A DNA stretch of 64,000 bases from Saccharopolyspora gloriosae (GTDB lineage Bacteria > Actinomycetota > Actinomycetes > Mycobacteriales > Pseudonocardiaceae): assembly GCF_022828475.1 (NCBI RefSeq), contig NZ_CP059557.1, positions 6,123,470 through 6,187,469 of the forward strand, written 5' to 3'. The notes under the pieces were generated by a model that was not told the origin of the DNA, searched no databases, and saw nothing but the letters and a program-made list of their open reading frames with translations. Position 1 is the first letter of the stretch. Each line of letters opens with the position of its first letter. Positions 21,475 through 30,100 of this stretch are shown one piece after another. The position numbers and the translations under genes were made by a program.

Positions 21475-22473
21475 ATGACCATGGCGAAGCACCTCGAGAA
21501 CGACGAATTCTTACGGCAGGCGGACCCGTTCCGGCGAGAACTGCTGGCGCACTGCTACCGGATGCTGGGGTCGGTGCACGACGCCGAGGACCTCGTTCAG
21601 GAGACCTACCTGCGCGCCTGGCGGGCCTACGACCGGTTCGAAGGCCGGTCCTCGCTGCGCACCTGGCTGCACCGGATCGCCACCACCGCCTGCCTGACCG
21701 CGCTGGAGAGCCGGGGCCGCAGACCGCTGCCCACCGGCCTCGGAAATCCCAGCTTGGATCCGCGGGAAGATCTGGTGGAACGCGGCGAGGTGCCCTGGCT
21801 GGAACCGGTGCCGGAGGCGATGCTGCCCGCCGGGAGCGATCCGGCCGACGTGGTGACCTCGCGGGAGAACACCCGGCTGGCGCTGGTCGCGGCGCTGCAA
21901 CACCTGCCGCCGAGGCAGCGCGCGGTGCTGCTGTTGCGGGAGGTGCTGCGCTGGCGCGCGGCGGAGGTCGCCGAACTGCTCGGCACCAGCACCGCATCGG
22001 TCAACAGCAGCCTGCAACGCGCCCGCGCTCAGCTCGACCAGGTGGCGCCCGCGCCGGAGACCGTCAGCGAACCGGTCACCGCGCACCAGCACGCCCTGCT
22101 CGACCAATGGGTCGCCGCCTTCGAGGCGAAGGACGTGCCCACCATCGTCGAGCTGTTCACCTCCGACGCGGTGTGGGAGATGCCCCCGTTCACCGGTTGG
22201 TACCAGGGACCGGAGCCGATCGGCAGGCTCATCGCGAACCGCTGCCCCGCAGGCCCCGGAGACATGCGGCTGGTCCGCACCGACGCGAACGGCCAGCCCG
22301 CGTTCGCCGTGTACATGCGCGGCGGCGACGGCGATTACCAACCGTTCCACCTGCAGGTGCTGACGATGCGCGGGGAGCGGGTGGAGCACGTCGCCGCGTT
22401 CTTCGACACCTCCTTGTTCGAGACGTTCGGTCTGCCGGCGATGCTGCTCGCCGACACCCGCACCGCCCGCTGA
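21475..22473 (+). CDS. RNA polymerase sigma factor, ECF type with SnoaL-like C-terminal domain (SigJ/SigG-like)
   Basis: A 332-residue ECF sigma factor. Region 2 (HCYRMLGSVHDAEDLVQETYLRAWRAYDRFEG) and region 4 (LQHLPPRQRAVLLLREVLRWRAAEVAELLGTSTASVNSSLQRARA) are intact. The last 120 residues (ALLDQWVAAFEAKDVPTIVELFTSDAVWEMPPF) form a SnoaL-like domain, which in such factors controls activity in place of an anti-sigma factor. The ATG is set by GGAGGCGGAAGG just upstream. Codon 13 (21511-21513) is TTA, an early position typical of genes under UUA-tRNA control. The next gene begins seven bases after the stop and is probably co-transcribed. Confidence 0.92.
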   Translation: MTMAKHLENDEFLRQADPFRRELLAHCYRMLGSVHDAEDLVQETYLRAWRAYDRFEGRSSLRTWLHRIATTACLTALESRGRRPLPTGLGNPSLDPREDLVERGEVPWLEPVPEAMLPAGSDPADVVTSRENTRLALVAALQHLPPRQRAVLLLREVLRWRAAEVAELLGTSTASVNSSLQRARAQLDQVAPAPETVSEPVTAHQHALLDQWVAAFEAKDVPTIVELFTSDAVWEMPPFTGWYQGPEPIGRLIANRCPAGPGDMRLVRTDANGQPAFAVYMRGGDGDYQPFHLQVLTMRGERVEHVAAFFDTSLFETFGLPAMLLADTRTAR

Positions 22474-22480
22474 GCTCGAC

Positions 22481-23044
22481 GTGGGGACGCGGGTGCTCGG
22501 TGGCATCGACCTGATGGAACGCGCCGTGAGCTACTTGACGGGCGTGCTGCACGAGGTGCCCGCGGCGGCGCTGGCCGGCCCGACGCCGTGCGCCGAGTGG
22601 GACCTGCGGGCGCTGCTGGCGCACGTCGACGATTCCGTCGCGGCGCTCGGCGAAGCGGTCGGCGGCCGGATCGGCGTCGGTGCGCGGGCGCTCCCGGAGC
22701 CGGATCCGGCGACGGCGTTGCGGGATCGGTCCCGGGAACTGCTCGGGGCGTGGAACGCGGCGATCGACGTCGACCCGGTGACGGTGTTCGGCGCACCGGT
22801 GGCCAGGAACGTCGTCGTCGGCACCGGCGCGTTGGAGATCGCCGTGCACGGCTGGGACATCGCCCGCTCCTGCGGGCAGGACCGGGCGCTGCCGACGCCG
22901 CTCGCCGATGACCTGTTGCCACTGGTCGCGCTGCTGGTCGTCGACGCGGATCGGCCGTGTCGGTTCGGTGATCAGGTCCCGGTCGCGGCGGACGCGGACG
23001 CGTCGACGCGGCTGTTGTGCTTCCTCGGGCGGGATCCGCGATGA
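22481..23044 (+). CDS. TIGR03086-like DinB/mycothiol-dependent metalloprotein
   Basis: A 187-residue member of the DinB / maleylpyruvate-isomerase N-terminal superfamily, in the TIGR03086 style. Metal-ligand histidines of the four-helix bundle are seen in LLAHVDDSVAALG and EIAVHGWDIARSCG, with the typical PTPCAEWDLRALLAH opening. Relatives are thiol (mycothiol)-dependent transferases or isomerases, or proteins of unknown role. A GTG start seven bases after the sigma-factor stop makes it the second gene of a two-gene operon. An ATG 33 bases further in is an alternative. The exact substrate is unknown. Confidence 0.75.
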   Translation: MGTRVLGGIDLMERAVSYLTGVLHEVPAAALAGPTPCAEWDLRALLAHVDDSVAALGEAVGGRIGVGARALPEPDPATALRDRSRELLGAWNAAIDVDPVTVFGAPVARNVVVGTGALEIAVHGWDIARSCGQDRALPTPLADDLLPLVALLVVDADRPCRFGDQVPVAADADASTRLLCFLGRDPR

Positions 23045-23074
23045 ATTCCGGCCGTGCGAGCGGTCCGCACGTGC

Positions 23075-23112
23075 GACGGCCGCACATCCGCTGGGGGTGA
23101 TGTGCGGTCGTC
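23075..23112. terminator. Bidirectional hairpin terminator
   Basis: GACGGCCGCACATC pairs with GATGTGCGGTCGTC (14 bp with one G-U) across a 10-nt loop. It separates the convergent ends of the TIGR03086-like gene and the glycosyltransferase gene. Confidence 0.7.
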
Positions 23113-23118
23113 CCCGGC

Positions 23119-24261
23119 TCAGCCGGTGAAGTCGGTGAGCCGGGCGGCGACCTCCTCCGGAGCGGGCATCGCGGCGATCTCGGCGGCCACCCGCTCGGCG
23201 ACCTCGCGGTACTGCTCGTCGTCCAGCAGGTTCCGCGCCGCGTCGTGCACCGCGTCCGCGGTGACTTCGGCGCCGAGCAGCGTCGCTCCGCCGCCTGCCG
23301 AGCTGATGGTCTCGGCGTTGCCGAACTGGTCCGCGCCCTGCGGCAGGAACAGCTGCGGCAGGCCCGCGCCCAGCGCGGCGAGGGTCGTACCGCTGCCGCC
23401 GTGGTGCACGACCAGGTCGACGTGCTCCAGCAGTTCGGCCTGCGGCACCCACGAGTGCGCCGACACGTTCGCGGGCAGCCCGCCCAGCGCGTCGGCCGCC
23501 ACGCTCGGACCGGCCGCCACGATCACGTCCACGGCTAGGGCCGCGAGCCCGCCGATCGCGGCGCGCAGCACCACCGGGTCGCCGAAACCGGTGCCCAGCG
23601 TCAGGTACACCAGCGGTCGCTTCCGCGACTCCACGGCCTCCGGCGGCAGCTCGCCCCCGCCCGCGAACGGCACCGGTCGCAGCGGGGACCGCTCGACCGA
23701 ATCGAGGAATTCGGCGTTCTGCAAGGAAGCGGGGAAAATGTCCAGGTAAGGATTTCCGACGGTGTGCAGGTCCCCGTCGGGCAACGTGATTCCGAACTCG
23801 TCGGCGACACCGCGCAGCGCCTGCTCGAAACCGGGGAAGTGCGCCGGGTTCTGCTTGCCGAAACCGTGGCAGACACCGGGAATCCCGGCGTGCCGGGCGG
23901 CGAGTGCGGCGCCGTGGTTGCCGGCCTCGTGCACCACCAGGTCCGGGGCGAAGCGGTCCAGCACCGGCAGCAGGTCGGCGGCGTACCTGCGCGGCAGTTC
24001 GGCTCCGAACGCGCGCACCACGAGGGAAACCCATTCGTCCGAGCCGGGCTCCGGCACGGAATCCCGTCCGGCGGCGGCGAATCCCGCACCGATGGGCACG
24101 CCCACCGCCTCGGTGCGCAGTGCGAGATCGTTCAGCGTCTGCTCGAACTGCTCGCCGGTGGCGAAGAGAACCTCGTGGCCCTGCGCCGGAGCGGCGCGAG
24201 CCAACGGGACCAGCGGGAACACGTGACCATGACTGGAAAGACTTGAGAACACAATTCGCAC
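23119..24261 (-). CDS. Glycosyltransferase, GT1 family (UDP/TDP-sugar, MGT-like)
   Basis: A 380-residue GT-B enzyme that moves a sugar from a nucleotide donor to a small molecule or lipid. The N-terminal acceptor domain starts IVFSSLSSHGHVFPLVPLAR. The donor site has the GT1 signature SWVPQAELLEHVDLVVHHGGSGTTLAALGAGLPQLFLPQGADQFGNAE near residues 290-335, with the nucleotide-binding HGGSGT motif intact. The GTG giving MRIVFSS fits the family; a GTG six codons upstream is an alternative and neither has a strong ribosome site. No aglycone biosynthesis genes lie nearby, so the acceptor is unknown. Confidence 0.85.
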   Translation of the reverse strand: MRIVFSSLSSHGHVFPLVPLARAAPAQGHEVLFATGEQFEQTLNDLALRTEAVGVPIGAGFAAAGRDSVPEPGSDEWVSLVVRAFGAELPRRYAADLLPVLDRFAPDLVVHEAGNHGAALAARHAGIPGVCHGFGKQNPAHFPGFEQALRGVADEFGITLPDGDLHTVGNPYLDIFPASLQNAEFLDSVERSPLRPVPFAGGGELPPEAVESRKRPLVYLTLGTGFGDPVVLRAAIGGLAALAVDVIVAAGPSVAADALGGLPANVSAHSWVPQAELLEHVDLVVHHGGSGTTLAALGAGLPQLFLPQGADQFGNAETISSAGGGATLLGAEVTADAVHDAARNLLDDEQYREVAERVAAEIAAMPAPEEVAARLTDFTG

Positions 24262-24453
24262 GAGACTGATTTTAGCCACCGCGCTCAGGTTCGCGAGGAA
24301 TTCAGGACGAAGTGGCGCACCACATTCTGAAATGGCAGGGAATGCCCGATCGGTCCCGATTCGAGCCGGGGTGATCGCGACCCTCCTGCCACGATCACCC
24401 GGCCCCCAGAGTGGAACACCGCGACGTGGTCGCCGCGATGGCGCCGGCGAAGG

Positions 24454-24990
24454 TCAGGCCGAGGCCTGCTCCTTGTCCGGCAAGTGCACGAGAATCAGGC
24501 CGATCGAAGCGATGATCAGGTTCTGCAGCGCGGGCTGCAGACCGTTCCACTTCTCCGATTGCCACATCATGAACCATTCACCGCCGATGACGATGAATCC
24601 GCCGCCGAACAGCAGTACCTCCAACAACCAGCCGAAGCTGGCCAGCCGTCGCGCGCGTTCGACAGCTCGCGCGTCGGCGTGCGGGCGGACCCATGCGACG
24701 AACGCCGCGATGAGCACCACCGTGATCAAAACCTCCCATACGATCACCGCGATGTACGCGGCGGTCCCCAGTGCGGGATGCGTGATCGACCGCCACATCG
24801 TGCCGGACGATTGAAATGTCGTGTCCATTGCGAACACGTGATCCACGAACTCCGCATTGGTTCCGAAGTCCGTGAGGTTGCCGAAGGCGACCAGCCCCAT
24901 CTGCACAGCGGTGATCGCCACCAGCACCGTGACCACCGCGCGCAGACTCCCCAACGTTGCCAGAAGACGCATGCGGCGGACTTTACTCAT
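24454..24990 (-). CDS. DUF2165 family integral membrane protein
   Basis: A 178-residue protein with four hydrophobic helices (AVVTVLVAITAVQMGLVAFG, AAYIAVIVWEVLITVVLIAAF, LLEVLLFGGGFIVIGGEWF and LIIASIGLILVHL). The first loop carries the family signature NLTDFGTNAEFVDHVFAMDTTF, and GGEWFMMWQSEKWNG follows in the third helix. DUF2165 proteins are small membrane proteins of unknown function. The ATG used gives a basic N-terminus (MSKVRRMR), which suits an inside-first topology. It stands alone, divergent from the GT4 gene. Confidence 0.82.
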   Translation of the reverse strand: MSKVRRMRLLATLGSLRAVVTVLVAITAVQMGLVAFGNLTDFGTNAEFVDHVFAMDTTFQSSGTMWRSITHPALGTAAYIAVIVWEVLITVVLIAAFVAWVRPHADARAVERARRLASFGWLLEVLLFGGGFIVIGGEWFMMWQSEKWNGLQPALQNLIIASIGLILVHLPDKEQASA

Positions 24991-25076
24991 CGTTCCGGCG
25001 CCGAGACCGTCTACGTGCTGCTATCGCAATACTCCATGCTGGACGGCGACACGCCACGAACTACGGGAGGAACCAC

Positions 25077-26177
25077 ATGCGGGTGTGCCTGGTCTCGCAC
25101 CGGTTGGGCGGGTTCGACGGGGTGAGCATCGAGGCCGCCAAGTGGATCGCCGGCCTCCGCTCCCTGGGACATCAGGTCACCCGAGCCGCTGGGCACTTCG
25201 CCGACCACGAACCGGGTGACGTCGAGGTCACCGGCATGTGGGCCGACCGTCCCGGCGGCGACCCGCCGCCCGTCGCGCACGAGACGATCCGGCGGCTCTG
25301 CGCCGATCACGAGCTGCTGGTGCTGGACAACGCCGGTTCGCTGTGGAGCGCGCCGGATGCCTCCGCCGCCTGGCAGCGACACGCGCTCGACGCCGATGTC
25401 CCGGTGATCCTGCGCCACCACGATCCGGCTTGGCAGGGCACTGCGCTGCGCGCCGTCAACGGCGACACCGTGCCGTTGCACCACCCGGCTCACCTGCACG
25501 TCCTGATCAACGAGCGGACCGCTCGCGAATTCGCCGTCCGCTGGCCCGAACTGGACCGGACCGGGGCGCTGCACGTGGTGCACAACCGCGTCGACGTCGA
25601 CGGGCTCGCCCGCGGCCACCGCGAGCGGACCCGTGCGCGGCTCGGGGTCGGACCGGACGAGCTGCTCGTCGTGCACCCGGCTCGTGTCGAAGGGCCGAAC
25701 AAGAACGTTCCCGGCGCCGTCCGGCTCGCGAACGCCCTCGATCAGGAGTGGGACCGTCCGGTGCGCTACTGGCTCACCGACGACACCCCGGCACCCCCCG
25801 GGCCGCTCGCCGACGCGCTCGCAGCCGCGCCCGGCCCGCTGCGCGGGCACGTCGCCGAGCAGGCGGACATGTACGCGGCGTCCGACCTGGTGGTGCTGCC
25901 CTCGACGTGGGAAGGCTGGGGGTTGCCGGTGGCCGAGGCCGCGGCCGCTCGACGGCTGGTCGTCGCGGGTCCCTACCCCGTGCTCGACGAGCTGCGCGCC
26001 CTCGGCCTGCGCGTCCCCGGCCCCGACGACGTGCCGGACATCGCCGGGCTGCTGCGCGACCCCGATTCTTCGGCGGCTCTGCTCGCGGCCAACCACGCCG
26101 CTGTGCGCAGCCACCTCGACGCAGCCGACCTCCCCAAGATCCTCACCGCCCTCATCCACTCCGCGATCAAGAGGTGA
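25077..26177 (+). CDS. Glycosyltransferase, GT4 family
   Basis: A 366-residue GT-B retaining glycosyltransferase. The start is set by GGGAGG eight bases before the ATG, giving MRVCLVSHRLGGFDGVS. The C-terminal donor half shows VHPARVEGPNKNVPGAVRLA (phosphate/nucleotide contact) and DLVVLPSTWEGWGLPVAEAAAARRLVVAG, where the E-x7-E pair of GT4 enzymes sits. It probably adds a sugar to a surface glycan, working with the pyruvyl-transferase-like protein downstream. The TGA stop is the first part of a terminator-like repeat, so separate transcripts are possible. Confidence 0.85.
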   Translation: MRVCLVSHRLGGFDGVSIEAAKWIAGLRSLGHQVTRAAGHFADHEPGDVEVTGMWADRPGGDPPPVAHETIRRLCADHELLVLDNAGSLWSAPDASAAWQRHALDADVPVILRHHDPAWQGTALRAVNGDTVPLHHPAHLHVLINERTAREFAVRWPELDRTGALHVVHNRVDVDGLARGHRERTRARLGVGPDELLVVHPARVEGPNKNVPGAVRLANALDQEWDRPVRYWLTDDTPAPPGPLADALAAAPGPLRGHVAEQADMYAASDLVVLPSTWEGWGLPVAEAAAARRLVVAGPYPVLDELRALGLRVPGPDDVPDIAGLLRDPDSSAALLAANHAAVRSHLDAADLPKILTALIHSAIKR

Positions 26178-26258
26178 ACGGCCCCTTCGACCAATAGGAC
26201 CGGTCAAACGGGCCGTTCACTCCAGAAACATCAGCAGGTGACTGTCCCCTTCGACCGG
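26174..26258 (+). repeat. GTGAA...TTCAC terminator-like repeat, copy 1
   Basis: GTGAACGGCCC (26174-26184) pairs with GGGCCGTTCAC (26210-26220), starting inside the stop codon of the GT4 gene. CTCCAG follows, and then GTCCCCTTCGACCGG (26244-26258). The same parts in the same order occur at 56420-56495. It probably serves as a terminator. Confidence 0.6.
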
Positions 26259-26332
26259 CCGGATCGGGCCAAGCGCCGCAGCGAGGTGACGCGGCAGATG
26301 ATCACGGGCGGCGTTCTGGGGAGAATGGGCGC

Positions 26333-27127
26333 ATGCCTGAGATCTTCGTGGTGCACCGGCGCGACCCGGACAACATCGGCGACATGGCCTGCCCGCCGTC
26401 GAACCACCTCGACCACTTCCCGTGGCTGTCCGACGCCACCACGATCGACATCGAGCACGACATCCCCCGCTACGCGGACCGGCTGCGGCACGCGCACGTC
26501 ATCTACGGCGGCGGCGGACTCATCGGCACCGGCTTCTTCGACCGCCAGCTCGACCGGTTGCTGGGTCTGCGGCCGCCGAAACTGGTCGTCTGGGGAGCCG
26601 GGCACAACAACAACGAACAGCACGACATCACCGAACCCGGCTACCTCGACCGGTTCGACCTGGTCGGACTCCGCGACCGGCCGCGCCCCGGCGGCTACGA
26701 GTGGGTGCCGTGCGTGAGCGCGCTGCTGCCGAAGCTCGCCGATCCCGGCGAACCCCGCCACGAGATCGTCGCCTACCGGCACCGCGACCGAAAACTCCCG
26801 TTCCCCGACGACATCGACGGGCTGCCGCTGCTCACCAACCAGCACCACGACCTGGCCGAGACGCTGGACTTCCTCGCCTCCGGCGAGACGGTCCTGACGA
26901 ACTCGTACCACGGTGCCTACTGGGCGACCCTGATGCGCCGCCGAGTCGTCGTGGTGAATCCGTTCGCCTCGAAGTTCTTCGGCTTCCACCACCGAGTTCC
27001 CGTCGTGCCAGGGGATTCGTGGCGCGAAGCGCTCGCCGACACCCGGACCTACCCCGACGCGCTGCGGGAATGCCGGGACAAAGTGCTCGACTTCGGCGAG
27101 CGGGTGCGGGAGCTGTTCGGCCGCTGA
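26333..27127 (+). CDS. Polysaccharide pyruvyl transferase-like protein
   Basis: A 264-residue protein of the pyruvyl transferase (CsaB/PssM-like) superfamily, which adds pyruvate ketals to cell-surface sugars. Fold markers are HVIYGGGGLIGTG (about 62), LVVWGAGHNNNEQ, VGLRDRPRPGGYEWVPC and the C-terminal signature TVLTNSYHGAYWATLMRRRVVVV (about 185). It is shorter than most members. GGGAGAATGGGC lies upstream of the ATG. With the upstream GT4 gene it may form a small envelope-glycan unit; the actual glycan is unknown. Confidence 0.75.
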   Translation: MPEIFVVHRRDPDNIGDMACPPSNHLDHFPWLSDATTIDIEHDIPRYADRLRHAHVIYGGGGLIGTGFFDRQLDRLLGLRPPKLVVWGAGHNNNEQHDITEPGYLDRFDLVGLRDRPRPGGYEWVPCVSALLPKLADPGEPRHEIVAYRHRDRKLPFPDDIDGLPLLTNQHHDLAETLDFLASGETVLTNSYHGAYWATLMRRRVVVVNPFASKFFGFHHRVPVVPGDSWREALADTRTYPDALRECRDKVLDFGERVRELFGR

Positions 27128-27128
27128 C

Positions 27129-30100
27129 TCACTCGCACGGCGGGTCGTACGGGATCTGCGGGATCGTCTGCTCCCACTTGTCCTTCGGCAGCGCCCCGCG
27201 CGTGGCGTCGCAGATCCGCTCCAGCGCCCGATCGGCGTCCAGGTCCCACAGGTAGGCGGTGTTGTCCCCGCTGGCCGAGGCCACGATGCTCCCGTCCGGA
27301 CTGAAGGCCACGGTGTGCACCATCGCCCGGTGCTCGTTGAGGGAGAGCCCGATCGGCTCTGCCCGCTCCCGGTCCTCGACGTCCCACAACCGGGCCGTGC
27401 GGTCCTCGCTGCCGGTCACCAACGTCTTGCCGTCCGGGCTGAACCTGGCCGACTTGACGTTCTGGGAGTGCCCGACCAGCGGCGAACCGAGCTCCCTCGG
27501 GGCCTCCGGGTCCTCGATGTCCCACAACCGCGCCGTCTTGTCACCGCCCGCGGTGGCGATGGTCCGCCCGTCCGGGCTGAACGCCAAGGTGAGCACCGTC
27601 GAGTGCCCCGGATCCCATCCGTGCACGAGCACGGGGTGGTCCGGGTCGGCGACGTTCCACAGCCGGACCGTGCCGTCGCTGCTGCCGGTCGCCAACATCG
27701 TGCCGTCCGGGCTGAACGCCGCCTCGTTGATGTAGCCGCGATGCCCGAGCAGCGGCGTGCCCACCCGCACCGGGTGCGCCGGGTCCTCGACGTTCCACAA
27801 CTGAGCGCTGAGGTCGTCGTTGCCGGTGACCAGCGTCCGCCCGTCCGGGCTGAACGCCACTTCGCCCATGTACCGGGTACCGACCGGCAGCGGCTCGCCG
27901 AGCGGTTCAGGCGCCGCCGGATCGCTCATGTCCCACAACCGCACCGTTCCGGCCCCACCGCCGGTGGCCAGCACTCGGCCGTCCGGGCTGAACGCCGTCG
28001 CGTACACCGACCCGACCGGCCCCTCGTAGACCTCCAGCGGTTCGCCCAGCGGCCGCGGCAACCGCGGATTCGAGGTGTCCCACACCCGCACCGTCCGGTC
28101 CTCGCTGGCGGTGACCAGGATCCGCCCGTCCGGCCGGAACAACGCGTCGTTGACGCTCGCGGTGTGCCCGCCGAGAACCCGATCCGGCAACGACCACAAC
28201 CGCACGGCACCGTCGTCGCCGCCGGTGGCCAGGGTGTGCCCGTCCGGGCTGAAGCCGACCGCGAACACCGTGCTGCTGCCCGCGCTGAGGTTGTGCCCGA
28301 TCTGACTCGCGTTCGACGGGTCCGCCACGTTCCACAGCAACGCGGAGCTGTCCGCGCTACCGGAGGCCAGCGTCCGCCCGTCCGGGCTGAACTTCACCGA
28401 CCACACCGGCCCGTCGTGCCCGATGAGGGCGGGTCCGAGTTGCCGCGCGCGCACCGGGTCGTGCACGTCCCACAACCGAATCGTCTTGTCCACGCTGCCG
28501 GATGCCAGCGTTCGGCCGTCCGGGCTGAACGCCACCGAGTGCATGCCTTCGGTGTGCCCCTCCAACGGCTTCCCGAGCGAAACCGGCCGGGCCGGATCGG
28601 CCACGTTCCACAACCGGATGGTCCGATCGTCACCGCTGGTCGCCAAGGTGCGTCCGTCCGGGCTGAACGCCAAGGTCCGCACCTGCTCGGTGTGCCCCTT
28701 CATCGGGGCGCTCACCGGGACGGGATGCGCCGGGTCGGCGACGTTCCACAGCCGCGCCGTCCGGTTCTCGTTCGCCGTGGCCAACGTGCGGCCGTCCGGG
28801 CTGAACGCGATCAGGTAGATCGTGCCGTCGTCGGCGGTGACCGGCGGACCGAGTTGCTTCGGCCGAGCGGGGTCGACCACGTCGTAGAGCCGGACCATGT
28901 GGTCGTCGCCCGCCGCTGCCAAGGTGCGCCCGTCGGGGCTGAACACGGCCGAGGTCACCCAGCTGCCGAAACCCCGCAGCGGCGGTCCCAGCGGCGTCGG
29001 CCTGCTCCGGTCGGACACGTCCCACAACCGCACGGTCCGGTCGTATCCGGCGGTGACGAGCGTCCGGCCGTCCGGGCTGAACGTCGTCAGGTAGATCGAA
29101 CTCGTATGCCCGAACATCGGCGTGCCCAGCGCGGAGTTCTGGGTGGACAGCACCCGGCTGTCCACCGCCGGGTCGTCCGGGCGCAGCCGCGTGGCCACCA
29201 GGTTCAGCTTCGCCGCCGCGGAGGGATCGACCTCCTGCAACCGGTCGGCCTGCGCCAGCACCTGGCGGAACTCGGCGTCGTCACGCGCCCGCACCGCCAG
29301 CACCGCCGCCACCGCGGCCACCGCGGCGAACACGCACACCGCGGCCGCGGTGCCCCGCTGGAACCAGCCCACCCGGCGCCGGTGCCGCAGCGATGCGGCG
29401 AGGAAGTCGTGGCTGACCGCGGACAACTCCGCCGGATCCACCTGTTCGGCCCAATGCCCGGCGTTCTCCAACCGGGCACCGCGGTAGAGCAGCGACACGT
29501 CCCGGTTCTCCTGGCGCCACGCCTCCGCGTCGCGCTCCAGCCGCTGCCGGGCCAGGTTCCCCGCGCGGTCCTGGTCGATCCAGCCGCGCAACCGGGGCCA
29601 CGCGTACAGCAGCGCCTCGTGGCTGATCTCGGCGGAATCCGAGTCCAGCGTCACCAACCGGGCGGTCGTCAGCACGTTCAGCGCCCGCCGGGCCGCCTCC
29701 CGGTGCTCGGCGTGCTCGACGATCTCCGCGTACGTCGCGCGCCTGCGGGTGTCCTGGGTGTCCTCGCCGACGTGCACCAGCCGCAGCAGCACTTGCCGTG
29801 CCGCCGCCTGCCCGTCCTCGGCGAGCTCCGCCCACGCACGTTCCGCGGTGGCCGCCACCGCTCCTTGGATGCCGCCCGCCGCGCGATAGCCGGCGATGGT
29901 GAGCTTGCCGCTCTGCCTGCGCTGCCAGGTCACCAGCAACGCGTGCGACAGCAGCGGCAGCGCACCCGCGTCGTAGGCCCGCTGCGCCGGTTTGCCGTAG
30001 GCGCGGCCCACGCTCACGCCGAGGTCGCGCAGCAGCACGTCGACCAAGCCCGGTTCGATCTGCAGGCCGGTGGCCTTCGCCGGTCCGGTGATGGCCTTGC

